Assembly (NCBI GenBank): GCA_947561585.1
Contig: CANNZV010000939.1
Coordinates: 62,001 to 126,000 of the forward strand
DNA length: 64,000 nt
Direction: 5' to 3'
Source of the DNA: Caprella mutica
Lineage: Eukaryota; Arthropoda; Malacostraca; Amphipoda; Caprellidae
In this document: positions 46,344 to 57,457 of the stretch, piece by piece
Layout: each line of letters starts with the position of its first letter
How positions within the stretch are numbered: position 1 is the first letter of the stretch
The notes under the pieces: generated by a model
Database searches by the model: none
The model's input: only the letters and a program-made list of their open reading frames with translations
Told to the model about the DNA's origin: nothing
Position numbers and translations under genes: made by a program

Positions 46344-47706
46344 CAGGGTGGCCCAGAAGTAACTGACCCTTTTAATTTGCTAATAAAAAGAAAACTATGA
46401 ACCCTAGAAAGTTGAAACTTGTTTTATTGGAAAGAATAATATTTTTATAGTTTATTAATTTGATATAATATCCATTAAATGGCCGCCATGGTTGTTTTGA
46501 CAAATTATGGCCCTTTTCCTTGATGCTTCCATAACGTTCCTTAGTGTATCTGACGAGAGTTGAGCTATTTCAGAAGAAATGTTGTTTTTAAGCTCTTGTA
46601 AATTTGATGAATTTGTTCCATAAACTCGTGACTTGAGGTAGCTCTACAAGAGGAAGTCGCATGGGGTCAAATCTATCGAAGGAGGGGGCCACTGGATTGT
46701 TCCAAATCGTGATATTAAATGATTTGGAAAGAAATCTCTTAACAATGTTAGAGTTTCTCTTGCCGTATGTGCTGGGGCTCCATCCTGTTGAAACCAAATA
46801 CTATGGTGTAAATTCTGTCTTTCGAGTTCTAGAATAAGAAATTCTCTTATCAGCTTTCAGTACTTTTCACCTTGACTGTTTCAGGTACGCCGTCACTTTC
46901 AAAAAAGTAAGGACCAAGAACAGTTGAAGCAGTTACTCCACACCACACAGTCATACGGAGAGAATGCAGTGGTCGTTCTTGGATTTATTGCGGATTCTTA
47001 TCGTTCCAAATTCTGGAATTATGTCTATTTACATGCCAGATAAGTGGAAGTGAGCTTCATTAGAGAAGATGATGGTGTCGATGAAAGAGGAATCCTCGCA
47101 CAAACGAAGAAAGCAACCAGAATAATTAAGACGCTGATGATGATCAGTAGGCAATAATCTTTGGGTCAGTTGAATTTTGTATGGATATAATTTCAATTAC
47201 TTTTTTCAGAATACGTTATAATGTCGTTTGTGAAATGAATAATTGAGATTAACGTTTTCTGGTGGAAGTTTTAGGATTATTTGCAACGCTTACAGAAACT
47301 CAATCAATTACATCTTCATTTCGCGCTGTTTTTAATCTTCCGAATCTTGGTTTGTCGTTAACATTTCCAGAGTCCACACAAATTTTCTAGAGAGTTTTAA
47401 TTGTGTTTTTAGAAGGACTGATTCTTGCTTCAAAATGTTTTCTGTAGTGACGTTGTACTTCTGTTATTAACGTCGTCTTAATGTAGGATTGCAGAATTCT
47501 GATTCTTACTTCTTTGCTGTAGCGAAACCATTATGAAAATTTGAGGTTATGAAATAAAACAAAATATCTTCTGTTTATATGCTAAGTGAATATAGGATAC
47601 CATAAAAATGCTATCATTTCCAATAAAACAAGTTTCATCTTTCTAGCATTCATAGTTTTCTTTTTATTAGCAAATTAAAAGGGTCAGTTACTTCTGGGCC
47701 ACCCTG
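46344..47706 (-). mobile_element. Mariner-type transposon with ~90-bp terminal inverted repeats, inactive
   Basis: It starts CAGGGTGGCCCAGAAGTAAC and ends with the exact inverse, flanked by TA on both sides (46342-46343, 47707-47708). The inverted ends match for about 90 bases. Total length 1363 bp is the normal size for the superfamily, so this is essentially full length. Confidence 0.95.
46450..47300 (-). pseudogene. Mariner-type transposase pseudogene
   Basis: Minus-strand motifs in order are FSNEAHFHLSG, LRMTVWCGVTASTVLGPYFF, FQQDGAPAHTA and WPPRSIDLTPCDFLLW. The first catalytic Asp (normally DEAHF) is Asn, and stops and frameshifts interrupt the frame, for example a stop right after HLSGM. 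It cannot be an active enzyme. Confidence 0.9.
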
Positions 47707-48302
47707 TATAGGTGAGTTATTAGTTTGATACATGGATTTATATACCTGCAGTTATCATGAACACTAATTAAAATGAATGTTAAATGTGGAACCGTCCGAT
47801 AAGTCGGAAATTGCCCGATATACAAAAATATTTTACAGTGCATAAAATTACTGTTTGTTCAATGTAACACATTAATATAAATCAAAGAATGAAACTAATT
47901 ACTTACCTATACTGAGTTAGAGCTGAGATATTGTTTAATCTTAATACTTTCAATTCATTCGCTACTTTGAACTTCCATCACAGAGCTTTCATCATTTCAA
48001 TATACTATATAAGTTGAGCCCTTAACTCGTTTTCTTTTAATCTAACGATTTTGTTCTAACCCATAGAAAATTAAATGATTAAACCTTCATGAGTTATAAG
48101 TATATAATAACTTCGAGTCATTACTCGCTCTTATTGCCATTTGTGATAAATCTGAGTCGGGATTTTGGTAATAAAAGCGGGACCTGTCTCTAATGTTTGA
48201 CGCGGTACTATCAGTTTATAATTAACTAAATAATAAATTATATCTAGTGGATACTGGATGGTACTTAACCCAGTCCACAGATGTATTTGAATGAGGGTCT
48301 AG

Positions 48303-48484
48303 GACAACTCGTCCACGAACATTTCGTCTACGGACATTTCGTCCACGGACATTTCGTCCACGGATATTTCGTTCACGGACATTTCGTCCACGGACAACTC
48401 GTCCACGGACATTTCGTCCACGGACAACTCGTCCACGGACATTTCGTCCAACGGACATCTCGTCCACGGACAAGTCGTCCACGA
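48303..48484 (+). repeat. 15-bp tandem array (CGGACATTTCGTCCA)
   Basis: About 12 copies, several with the variant CGGACAACTCGTCCA. It forms the left terminus of copy B and is a shortened form of the copy A array. Confidence 0.95.
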
Positions 48485-48720
48485 ATTGCTTTATTTTGTA
48501 TTTTAAAGTGTATATGGGATATATTTTTTATACACAATTTTTTTATTGATTAGGCACAGTTATAAGTTAGTTATGCTAAACAGGTTGACTGTATCTTTAA
48601 GTTATTTACCTCCTTTAATGTTATGCATTAATTAATGAGTTATGAGTATTCAAAATATGGAACTGAAATAACAGATGGCTACTAACAAGAATGAATGTGG
48701 AAACGTAAGAAAGAGAATAA

Positions 48721-49170
48721 CAAGGATAAGGATAAGGATATTTATTGATGAATAAAAGAAAATACACATCAAGCCCTTATATAATTTCCATATTAAGGAA
48801 ATTTTCGAGCAAAAAAAAAATGATAAAAGAAATTACACAAGTTTAAGAAAAATTAAGTATACAGATCTAAGGAAAAATAACCATACAAATCACTAACACA
48901 ATCACAATAATCCCTAATCTGCACTAGCATAACGACCAAGGAAATACTTCTTAAGCTGAAATTTAAAAGAATTGTAAGAAGAAATATTCCTCAAATTTAT
49001 GGGTAAAGAGCGCCAGGCTTTTGAAGCAGAGAAATGCACACTGTGTTCAGTTAATGTTAATCTATGGCGATTTATAATAGGATCAGATGCATGCCTAGTT
49101 TGATAGGCTGTATTTGAAATGTTGAATTTTTGTCTGTTCTTAAAAAAATAGAGGAGCAGCAGGTAACTAT
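48721..49170 (-). pseudogene. LINE 3' end (ORF2 C-terminus plus tail)
   Basis: On the minus strand RLTLTEHSVHFSASKAWRSL and PINLRNISSYNSFKFQLKKY are followed by FLGRYASAD and a stop near 48920. These match the C-terminal AxxxWNSLP...SFKxxLKxY motif of CR1/Jockey-like ORF2 proteins. The 3' tail is a short (ATCCTT)n repeat at 48721-48740. It is from a different LINE than the one at 10795-13200. Confidence 0.82.
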
Positions 49171-49219
49171 GAATAATAATATAATTACAATAGAGAGAAC
49201 TATATTATGGTTTTATTAT

Positions 49220-50170
49220 GGGTGACCGGAGAATTCGCCGTTAGGAAGATTCGCCAAGGAATATTTAAATAATAATGTAACTGAATATATTTATTTCTAT
49301 GTATGTTATTAACTATATGGATATAATATTAAAAATAATATATGACTAAACATATTATATTCCTATTCATTCCTCATATTACGTTAGAATCACAGTAACG
49401 AATATTTTTATGGATTCTAAAATAGAAAAGAATGGAACTTTGGTTTAGAGATATTGCATACACTCACAAGAGAGATATTTTAAATGTAGCATTTGTGCCA
49501 TGCACAATAATTCAGATTTCAAGATGTAAACCGTACAATGTAATACCGAATAAATAAAAAAAAATTATCAATCATTAAGTAGGTATGAAACTATCAATAA
49601 TTCAGAATAGTACAATAATTAGAAAAGCTTTATCTTAAATTCACAATATTAAACACACAGGAACACTTAACACTTTAAAGAGGAAGTGACGTAAACCGAC
49701 TAGAATTAGTCAAAACACAGCTATCACTAGTGATCTTATTCATCTTTACTGAACAATTTTTTAACAAAGAAATTAGCTTCGACTATTTAGTCAACCAATC
49801 AAAACACTCAAAATGTTATACAGCGACCTCTCGTGACACACAATTATACGATTACTGATTAAAATATATATTGCATATATGAATAGTTAACATAAATTTT
49901 AGGAATATTAGTTTTATCAGATATACAATATTACATAATCACTTACAATTAATATTTACAATTATAAATTCTTATATTAGTTATTTAACACATTGGTTTA
50001 CTTTACAAATTATCAATATTTTTTATAAATACTTATAGGTATTTGAATAGTTATGTCATCTATAATTTCTTCTTCACGGCGAATATTCCTCACGGCGAAT
50101 TTCCTTAACGGCGAATTTTCCTACGTCGAAAATTCCGATGGCAAATTTTCCCACGGCGAAAATTCCTAGA
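49220..50170. mobile_element. Phrase-repeat element, TTCGCCGTGGGAA type, nested in family 1 copy B
   Basis: The left end has GGAGAATTCGCCGTTAGGAA. The right end has four to five TTCGCCGTGGGAA-like phrases inverted and ends CTAGAACC, the inverse of the GGTTCTAG seen at the family 1 end. TTTATTATG flanks both sides (about 49210-49219 and 50174-50182), a likely 9-bp target duplication. Confidence 0.65.
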
Positions 50171-50460
50171 ACCTTTATTATGAGTCTGAAAATATTGAAT
50201 GGTCCGAAAATAAGGAGGCTTTTAATTTTTTATAATTAAACGTACACTAAAAAGTATCAATACCTATATAGTTATTTTATATCATATTTAATTATCAATC
50301 ACTTGTTTAGTAGTATATCATAAACTTGTACCTATGTATTTTATGTAGTCATTGTTGTAAATGTTCTGTCATAAAAAACTAATTTCTGAACCGATATTAC
50401 TTCTAATAAGTTAAGAACCTAATCTGAATAATAATATTGATGTTTATTGTAGTTATTGTG

Positions 50461-50935
50461 AAAACACACTGCAAAAATATTAGTTATTGTGAAAATACAC
50501 TGCAAAAATATTAGTTATTGTGAAAATACACTGGAAATATAGTAGTTATTGTGAAAATACACTGCAAAAATATTAGTTATTGTGAAAATACACTGGAAAT
50601 ATAGTAGTTATTGTGAAAATACACTGCAAAAATATTAGTTATTGTGAAAATACACTGCAAAAATATTAGTTATTGTGAAAATACACTGCAAATATAGTAG
50701 TTATTGTGAAAATACACTGGAAAAATATTAGTTATTGTGAAAATACACTGGAAAAATATTAGTTATTGTGAAAATACACTGGAAAAATATTAGTTATTGT
50801 GAAAATACACTGCAAATATATTAGTTATTGTGAAAATACACTGCAAAAATATTAGTTATTGTGAAAACACACTGCAAATATAGTAGTTATTGTGAAAATA
50901 CACTGCAAAAGTTGTAGTTATTGTGAATATAGAAA
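50461..50935 (+). repeat. 31-bp minisatellite
   Basis: About 15 copies with core TTAGTTATTGTGAAAATACA plus CTGCAAAAATA. Copy A has this segment only once (near 9637), so the expansion occurred in copy B. Confidence 0.97.
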
Positions 50936-51262
50936 AAAATATCTCCGTTTTCTATGTTTATGTACTATTACAGATTTTATAAGACCCGTGTACAATAAAA
51001 ACGAGGTCTGCCTGCATATCATTAAATAAAGTATTCAGTTTTATTATTTCCATTTTGCCGGCAGTAGGATCAGGAGAAGCAAAAACCACAAATTTCTAAT
51101 TATCATCATAAAAGGGTATTTTCTGCTCTTACATTGCAGAATATATATAAATGAATCATTAAAATGATATATAATAAACAATAGGTACACATCATAATTA
51201 TAATACCAAATAAATCATTTTTTGGACGAATTGTCCGTGGACGAAATGTCCGTGCTCGATTT

Positions 51263-52854
51263 GAATGATATGATTGATATCCATAAGTTTGAAGTAGTTA
51301 CATATTTTGTTTAAATTTTATTAGGTACCAAATAGATTCCACGAACTATCTACAAAAGAAACGTCAGTAATTTAAATCAATTATATTATTATTTAATAGT
51401 ATCCAGTCAAAACTTTTCTATGGTTAAATGTTCAGAATGAAAGAAAATATATTTAAGGGAGACTGTCCAATATTTATTTCACTGTTTCTTTCAATTATAA
51501 TTAGGAACTGTTTTCATTTCCCATTCATTTTACAATAAGTAAATGGTTTAAAATTATTGTCGTGTTTATTTTGTTTATCTTATAATCAAATAAGATCTCA
51601 TATTGCTTCAACAAAAGCGTAATTAATGGGCCATCTACCTATATTGTTTCAGCTATACATTAAGTTGTGAATATTTAAAATGATACTAGGTACTATAAAA
51701 TCATAAATAATGTAGAGGAAAAATACATGAACTCATCTAACTAACTCTCCTATTTTAATATTATCAGGAAATGACAATCTATAGATGAAAAAATAAATAC
51801 ATACTATATAACAATAAATTATTAAACAAATATCATATACCTAACTACAAATCTACAATTTATTCGATCACCTAACAATACATTCAATAAAATAGTCGCG
51901 ATATAATAATAATAGGTAGCGACAGAGTTTTTCAATTTTTCATACTCTTGATAAATAAGAGCTCCACTGAATTATAAATAACATGGCGATACCCGAATTA
52001 AAAAGAAAACTTGTCTGATTCCTTACAATACAAATATATTCAGAGACTTATTTAGTCACTTATACTTTATTCAGAAAAATAAAAGCCTTTCCTTTAGAGG
52101 TGCTTACGAATGAATCCCCAGACACTTTGACTGCAGTAGTTTGTTTGTTTGTACGTACCTAACTAGGTACACTATGAACTATGAACGATAGCAGTTATTG
52201 CAAACTCACAATGTAATCAGTGCAATCATTTTGAACTGTAAACACTATCACTGAGAGAGATTTGAATTTTTATCCTTATTAGTAATTACTTTCGGTATGT
52301 TAAATCGTTAGCTAAATACATTGACATCTTAAGTAGAAACATCCACATCACTATAATATCAAGTAATTTAATTTTCAATACAACATTCATATTAATCTTA
52401 TATTTTTTTATAAATTCTTAACTCGTATAAGCAATTACATGAATTTATATTTATATGCAATTTATAATATGTACTTTTTAGATTTTAAAGGTGAAATTCA
52501 TTTTGAATAATAATTTATGTACATATTACGGCAATAGAAAAACATACTGTCGATTTGTATCCTACGCTTCCTTCCTACCTAACCACCACATCTAAATTTG
52601 GAATAACTTCAGCAGTTATTTATTCAACACATCCTCCCTTCAACAAAACAATTTTGCTAGCTTTCAATCTGCAATCGTACGTCTGGAAATAAATAGAGAA
52701 GCGGTTGTAAACTAAATTTTTGGCTTTGCCATTGATTAATACAAGCTTGGAAATAGTTTACGTTAAATATTAGATATTGACAGTAATTCACAATGTTAAT
52801 ATGAACAGCTATAGCGCTAGAAGTGATATAGAATAATAACAATTGAAGAACAAC
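51263..52854. other. AT-rich stretch upstream of the WAVE-homology gene
   Basis: No gene or repeat recognised. Distal regulatory sequence for the downstream gene may lie here, but no motif supports this specifically. Confidence 0.4.
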
Positions 52855-52904
52855 TCAATTCTCCATTCCTGTATCTGTATATTATCTTTTCAAAACATTT
52901 CACT

Positions 52905-53085
52905 CATTTCAGTGTTGTTCGAGATGGCGTAGAGTGCGCTTGTGTTGAATATGTCTGTGTGTGCCGCTCAGCGCGGGACTTAGCTTTGCGATGAATGTTG
53001 TTATTCGTGTGTTAAGCATTTACATGCTATAAAATAGCAATGTTTTCCTGTGATATATTTAATTGTTACCTTGTTTTTTAACGCA
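52905..53085 (+). promoter_or_regulatory. Putative initiator and uORF-rich 5' leader
   Basis: An insect initiator-like TCAGTG lies at about 52910. Upstream of the main ATG are four short uORFs that all close before it: 52924-52932 (ATG GCG TAG), 52951-52983, 52991-53032 and 53040-53081. The transcription start is inferred, not seen. A leader like this usually lowers translation of the main frame. A TATAAAA word at 53028-53034 could alternatively be a TATA box, in which case fewer uORFs would be transcribed. Confidence 0.4.
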
Positions 53086-53389
53086 ATGCCACTAATTAAG
53101 CATCAAATTTCTCCAATTTATTTATCTCGGCGAACACCATCGGTTGCTGATGATGAAACAGCGGGTGGACCGCCTGGTTCGGGGGACTGTGACCTCAAGG
53201 GGGTTGCTAATGTGACCCTGTGTGGGGTTCTGCGTCAGATGGGTTCCCTGATGCAAGCAGCCAGGAACATTGAACGGGAAATCATGTCAGATTTTGAGCA
53301 GGTGGCTGGCAGAGTGGAGAGACTGTCAGATAGGTTGCATGGTCTCACCCACAAAGTAGAGACTTTCAACCCCAGGGGCGTGCCTTTAC
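53086..53389 (+). CDS. First coding exon of a WAVE/SCAR-homology-domain protein, probably Nance-Horan/GUK-holder type
   Basis: The ATG at 53086 gives MPLIKHQISPIYLSRR, the usual start of the WAVE homology domain (MP.xKRxxEPxxL.R). A Gly/Pro-rich spacer follows (about residues 20-35), then NVTLCGVLRQMGSLMQAA and VERLSDRLHGLTHKVETFNP, matching the domain's helices. In WAVE this region joins the actin-regulating WAVE complex; Nance-Horan and insect GUK-holder proteins carry a diverged form with a longer spacer. Weak identity to the strongly conserved SCAR core (RQLSSLSKHAED) favours the latter. The exon ends at CTTTAC|GTAAGT, phase 1. No later exon was found, so the rest lies beyond 64 kb. Local GC content is far above the surroundings, as expected of a real exon. 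Confidence 0.7.
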
Positions 53390-55256
53390 GTAAGTACTTA
53401 CTTTACCTATCATTTATCAAGTTATAACATGCATTGTATTATTAAATGTATTAGAACTGACTAAAATAGTTATTTTATTTGGAATGTTAGGACATACCTT
53501 ATTAGGTAGATACCGTACATATTTCCTAGTAATATATGTTACCTATCTTCACAGGTATACTAGGTAGTACTTAACTATTACATATATACCTAGGTAGTCA
53601 GGCTAACATATTTAGGTACATTACCCCTTTCATTTATTTTGATGGACATAGACTGGACAGGATTGTCATTAAAGGTCCTACAATTGTACAGCAGCTGGTT
53701 AGCTTAGGTAGGTAGGTACCTAAGTAGGTACTGTGCGTACCACACTCCTCTTTACGACACTCTGAACAAAAAGGCATTGTCACTCACACATACCATCTGC
53801 AACACTAGCTACGCTTTAACCACCTCTTTTCTACTTCTCCCATAGAGGTTTTACCTACCCTCTAATTGGTTGCTATTCAAAGTGGGAAATAGACTAAATT
53901 ATTGATATGTGAGTCAGATTCTAGTTGAGTGAGGTACCTACCAGTCACTGACTGCCGTCTGGTACTGGTAGGTAGGTACGAAGGATATTTATTTATTTAT
54001 TTTTGTTTCATTGACATGGTACCTAGTTAGTTTTCATGTATTACATGAACTACTAGTGTCCAGTCATGTATTAGTCGAAATAACTGAATGAGATGCTCTT
54101 GCGAGTCATTTTTAACGACGCCGTAAATCACAGGAAAATGGACAGCAAGCAGAAACCGCAGTACAATAAACCGAACTGTTAAATATTCACAACGAATAAC
54201 AACACCGCGAGTATCTAAATAACTGTGTGAATATTTAACTCACGCACTCACAACTAAATCAGACTGAAGTTAATTTTTAGTGAAGAAGCACTCTAAGTAT
54301 TAGCACAGTACCGACAGTCCCTCTGATAACTTTAGGAGAGACATAACTAGTGTGCCTACTTTTTGAACCAACACACAAATGTACATCTGTTTTCGTTTCC
54401 AGCATTGCTAACAACAGCTGTGTGAGTGTGTTGTCACGGTGCCTATGTAGCAACTAACGGTCAACGGATAAGTCGTCAGGCAGGTTATTGCGCGGCATCT
54501 CCTTTACAAACACCAAAGAAATGTCTTTCAAAATAGTCTTCCTCTTACAGCGTAAAATATCCGGTGTGCGGTATTTGCGGACTGCTGGTATTTGTCATGT
54601 TGCGGTTAGGTGGCCACGGTTGCCAACTAGTTTATTTATTCGCTACGACTTCCTGTGAAACAGAAAGTGATCCGTCTGTTCCTGACTATTGTTCTCTTTC
54701 TTATTCTTCCTTCCGTCTGCCTCTCATTGTTCTTCTCCATCCGAAATTAGGCACGCCTTATTGTTTTTATTGTCCTTTGTCTCTGGTTTCAAGAGCGATA
54801 ATGACAATAGCTTTACGATGAGGAGATCTCACCACCAGTCGATCAATGTCCATCATCTCATTACTAGTACTTTGCTAACATCTGTGCTGTAACATCACCA
54901 ATGGAACTTATCAACATCCACATGTCATCTTTTTCTCTGCAATTTATTACTGTTTATTCTCCTATGGAAATATTTTCTTTTCATTACATTGCTTCAAATA
55001 TAAACAGTGGGTCTTGGTTATTATTCTGTTATTGTTTTCTTTATTGTATTTGTGGTGTCGATATTATTGAAAGTAAAGTCATTCATAAATAGCTCCTACA
55101 CAGTTAATTTCACTATAATTAATTAGGAATTCATTAACCAACTAAATGAAATCTGATAATGAAGTGAACGGCCATTTAATTGATTTGAATTAATCAAATA
55201 ATTACTAGAGTACCTATGTTATTTATCCTAGAATGCTCTCTTTAACATATATTATA
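53390..55256. other. Start of the probable first intron
   Basis: No exon recognised. Clustered GGTA, AGGTAGGTACC and TAGGTAC words occur at 53490-53740 and 53930-53980. The open frames at 54564-55092 lack splice support and recognisable motifs. Confidence 0.45.
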
Positions 55257-55484
55257 TTGCTCTTTCTATCCATTGCGCTCTCTTTCCATTGCTCTCTCTT
55301 GCTTTCCATTGCGCTCTCTCTCCATTGCTCTCTCTTTCTTTCCATTGCTCTCTCTTTCCATTGCTCTCTTTCTCTCTTTCCATTGCTCTCTTTCTCTCTT
55401 TCCATTGCTCTCTGTCTCTCTTTCCATTGCTCTCTCTCTCTCTTTCCATTGCTCTCTCTCTCTCTTACCATTGCTCTCTTTAGA
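55257..55484 (+). repeat. CT-rich tandem repeat (CTCTCTTTCCATTG)
   Basis: About 13 units of varying length built from CTCTCTTTCCATTG with CT insertions. It is a polypyrimidine tract on the plus strand. Confidence 0.93.
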
Positions 55485-55624
55485 ACAGTAGTGGTTTATT
55501 TATCTTTGTTCAGTAGGTAAGTACCCGCATGGTAAGTATTTAGTCCTGTGCGCAGTAGTGGTCAGTTTCTATATAAGTGTACTGCAGACAGAGAAAGAAT
55601 TTGATTGCCAGTACCTACTGCTGT

Positions 55625-55800
55625 AGACTGTACAGTCTAGAGGTGCTTTGCCTGTAGACTGTACAGTCTAGAGGTGCTGTGCCTGTAGACTGTACAGTCT
55701 AGAGGTGCTGTGCCTGTAGACTGTACAGTATAGAGGTGCTGTGCCTGTAGACTGTGCAGTCTAGAGGTGCTGTGCCTGTAGACTGTACAGTCTGTAGGTG
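55625..55800 (+). repeat. 31-bp tandem repeat containing GACTGTACAGTC
   Basis: Nearly six copies of TAGACTGTACAGTCTAGAGG plus TGCTGTGCCTG. Each unit holds the 12-bp perfect palindrome GACTGTACAGTC. Confidence 0.96.
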
Positions 55801-55942
55801 TGGCTCTGTCCATACCGTAGTTAGTTTCTCATTACAGTGAGTGGTGATAAGAGTCACTCTTCTTTATAGCAAATGATGAGAATAAAGATAGTGGAAAATA
55901 ACTGATCTACAAACAACAGAAAATATATCTAATTTGGTTTAC

Positions 55943-56665
55943 AGGAGGTGTGTATGTATTAGCAGGAGGTGTGTATGTATTAGCAGGAGGTGTGTATGTA
56001 TTAGCAGGAGGTGTGTGTGTATTAGCAGGAGGTGTGTGTGTATTAGCAGGAGGTGTGTGTAGTAGCAGGAGGTGTGTGTGTAGTAGCAGGAGGTGTGTGT
56101 GTAGTAGCAGGAGGTGTGTGTGTAGTAGCAGGAGGTGTGTATGTATTAGCAGGAGGTGTGTATGTATTAGCAGGAGGTGTGTATGTATTAGCAGGAGGTG
56201 TGTATGTATTAGCAGGAGGTGTGTGTGTATTAGCAGGAGGTGTGTGTGTAGTAGCAGGAGGTGTGTGTGTAGTAGCAGGAGGTGTGTGTGTAGTAGCAGG
56301 AGGTGTGTGTAGTAGCAGGAGGTGTGTGTGTAGTAGCAGGAGGTGTGTGTGTAGTAGCAGGAGGTGTGTATGTATTAGCAGGAGGTGTGTATGTATTAGC
56401 AGGAGGTGTGTATGTATTAGCAGGAGGTGTGTATGTATTAGCAGGAGGTGTGTATGTATTAGCAGGAGGTGTGTGTGTATTAGCAGGAGGTGTGTGTGTA
56501 TTAGCAGGAGGTGTGTGTAGTAGCAGGAGGTGTGTGTGTAGTAGCAGGAGGAGTGTGTGTAGTAGCAGGAAGTGTGTGTAGTAGCAGGAGGTGTGTGTGT
56601 ATTAGCAGGAAGTGTGTGTATTAGCAGGAGGTGTGTGTAGTAGTAGTAGGAGGTGTGTGTTTAGA
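55943..56665 (+). repeat. ~20-bp minisatellite (GCAGGAGGTGTGTGTGTA)
   Basis: About 36 units with lengths of 18-21 bp. TATGTATTA, TGTGTATTA and TGTGTAGTA variants form repeated blocks, so larger segments were duplicated. Confidence 0.96.
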
Positions 56666-56736
56666 AGGCGTATATTTTCTCTATTGGTTGTATGGATGAT
56701 AAGTCATAGATTATCTAACATGATAGTGAATCTTGC

Positions 56737-57256
56737 GTGCAGTCACTGCAGTGAAGTGCATCAGTCACTGCAGTGAAGTGCATCAGTCACTGCAGTGAAG
56801 TGCATCAGTCACTGCAGTGAAGTGCATCTGTCACTGCAGTGAAGTGCATCAGTCACTGCAGTGAAGTGCATCTGTCACTGCAGTGAAGTGCATCAGTCAC
56901 TGCAGTGAAGTGCATCAGTCACTGCAGTGAAGTGCATCAGTCACTGCAGTGAAGTGCATCAGTCACTGCAGTGAAGTGCATCAGTCACTGCAGTGAAGTG
57001 CATCAGTCACTGCAGTGAAGTGCATCAGTCACTGCAGTGAAGTGCATCTGTCACTGCAGTGAAGTGCATCTGTCACTGCAGTGAAGTGCATCTGTCACTG
57101 CAGTGAAGTGCATCAGTCACTGCAATGAAGTGCATCAGTCACTGCAGTGAAGTGCATCAGTCACTGCAGTGAAGTACATCAGTCACTGCAGTGAAGTGCA
57201 TCAGTCACTGCAGTGAAGTGCATCAGTCACTGCAGTGAAGTGCATCAGTCACTGCA
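56737..57256 (+). repeat. 22-bp minisatellite (TCACTGCAGTGAAGTGCATC)
   Basis: About 23 copies, with CATCAG/CATCTG variants. The unit contains the 12-bp perfect palindrome TCACTGCAGTGA. Confidence 0.97.
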
Positions 57257-57457
57257 ATATTTTAGTACTCTATTCCAAAGAGTGTTAGTCTTCATTCCCA
57301 TTCACTTTAGGAATATTCCAGCCTCTCTCTCTCGTCTGTATTTTCCAGGTCAAATTTCATGAATTTTTGGTTGTTTATTTTTGCACTTTACTGCGTGTTT
57401 CTTTTTTGCCGAAATAAAAAATGTTGACAAATATTTGTAACTTTTCTTTTAATAATA

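Larger units (their letters stand above)
46151..48124. mobile_element. Long-arm inverted repeat element split by a mariner
   Basis: 46151-46320 and the inverse of 47930-48124 align along their length, sharing GACTC then AAGTTATTATATA, TAGATTAAAAGAAAA, GGGCTCAACTTA, ATGAAAGCTC and GAATGAATTGAAAGTATTAA. The mariner-type element is inserted between the arms. Confidence 0.75.
48297..51262. mobile_element. Phrase-repeat element, family 1 copy B, with nested insertions
   Basis: The left end has TCTAGGACAACTCGTCCACG and a 15-bp array. The right end (51222-51260) is the inverse phrase GGACGAATTGTCCGTGGACG. The internal sequence at 50185-50460 and 50935-51140 is colinear with copy A. Extra material relative to copy A is a LINE tail (48721-49170), a TTCGCC-type element (49220-50170) and a 31-bp array (50461-50935). 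Confidence 0.75.

Noticed and set aside
54564..55092. Open frames as a further exon of the WAVE-homology gene
   Set aside because: No acceptor/donor pair with matching phase and no domain similarity.
55950..56581. Val/Cys/Gly-rich ORFs
   Set aside because: Minisatellite translation; the units vary in length and shift frame.
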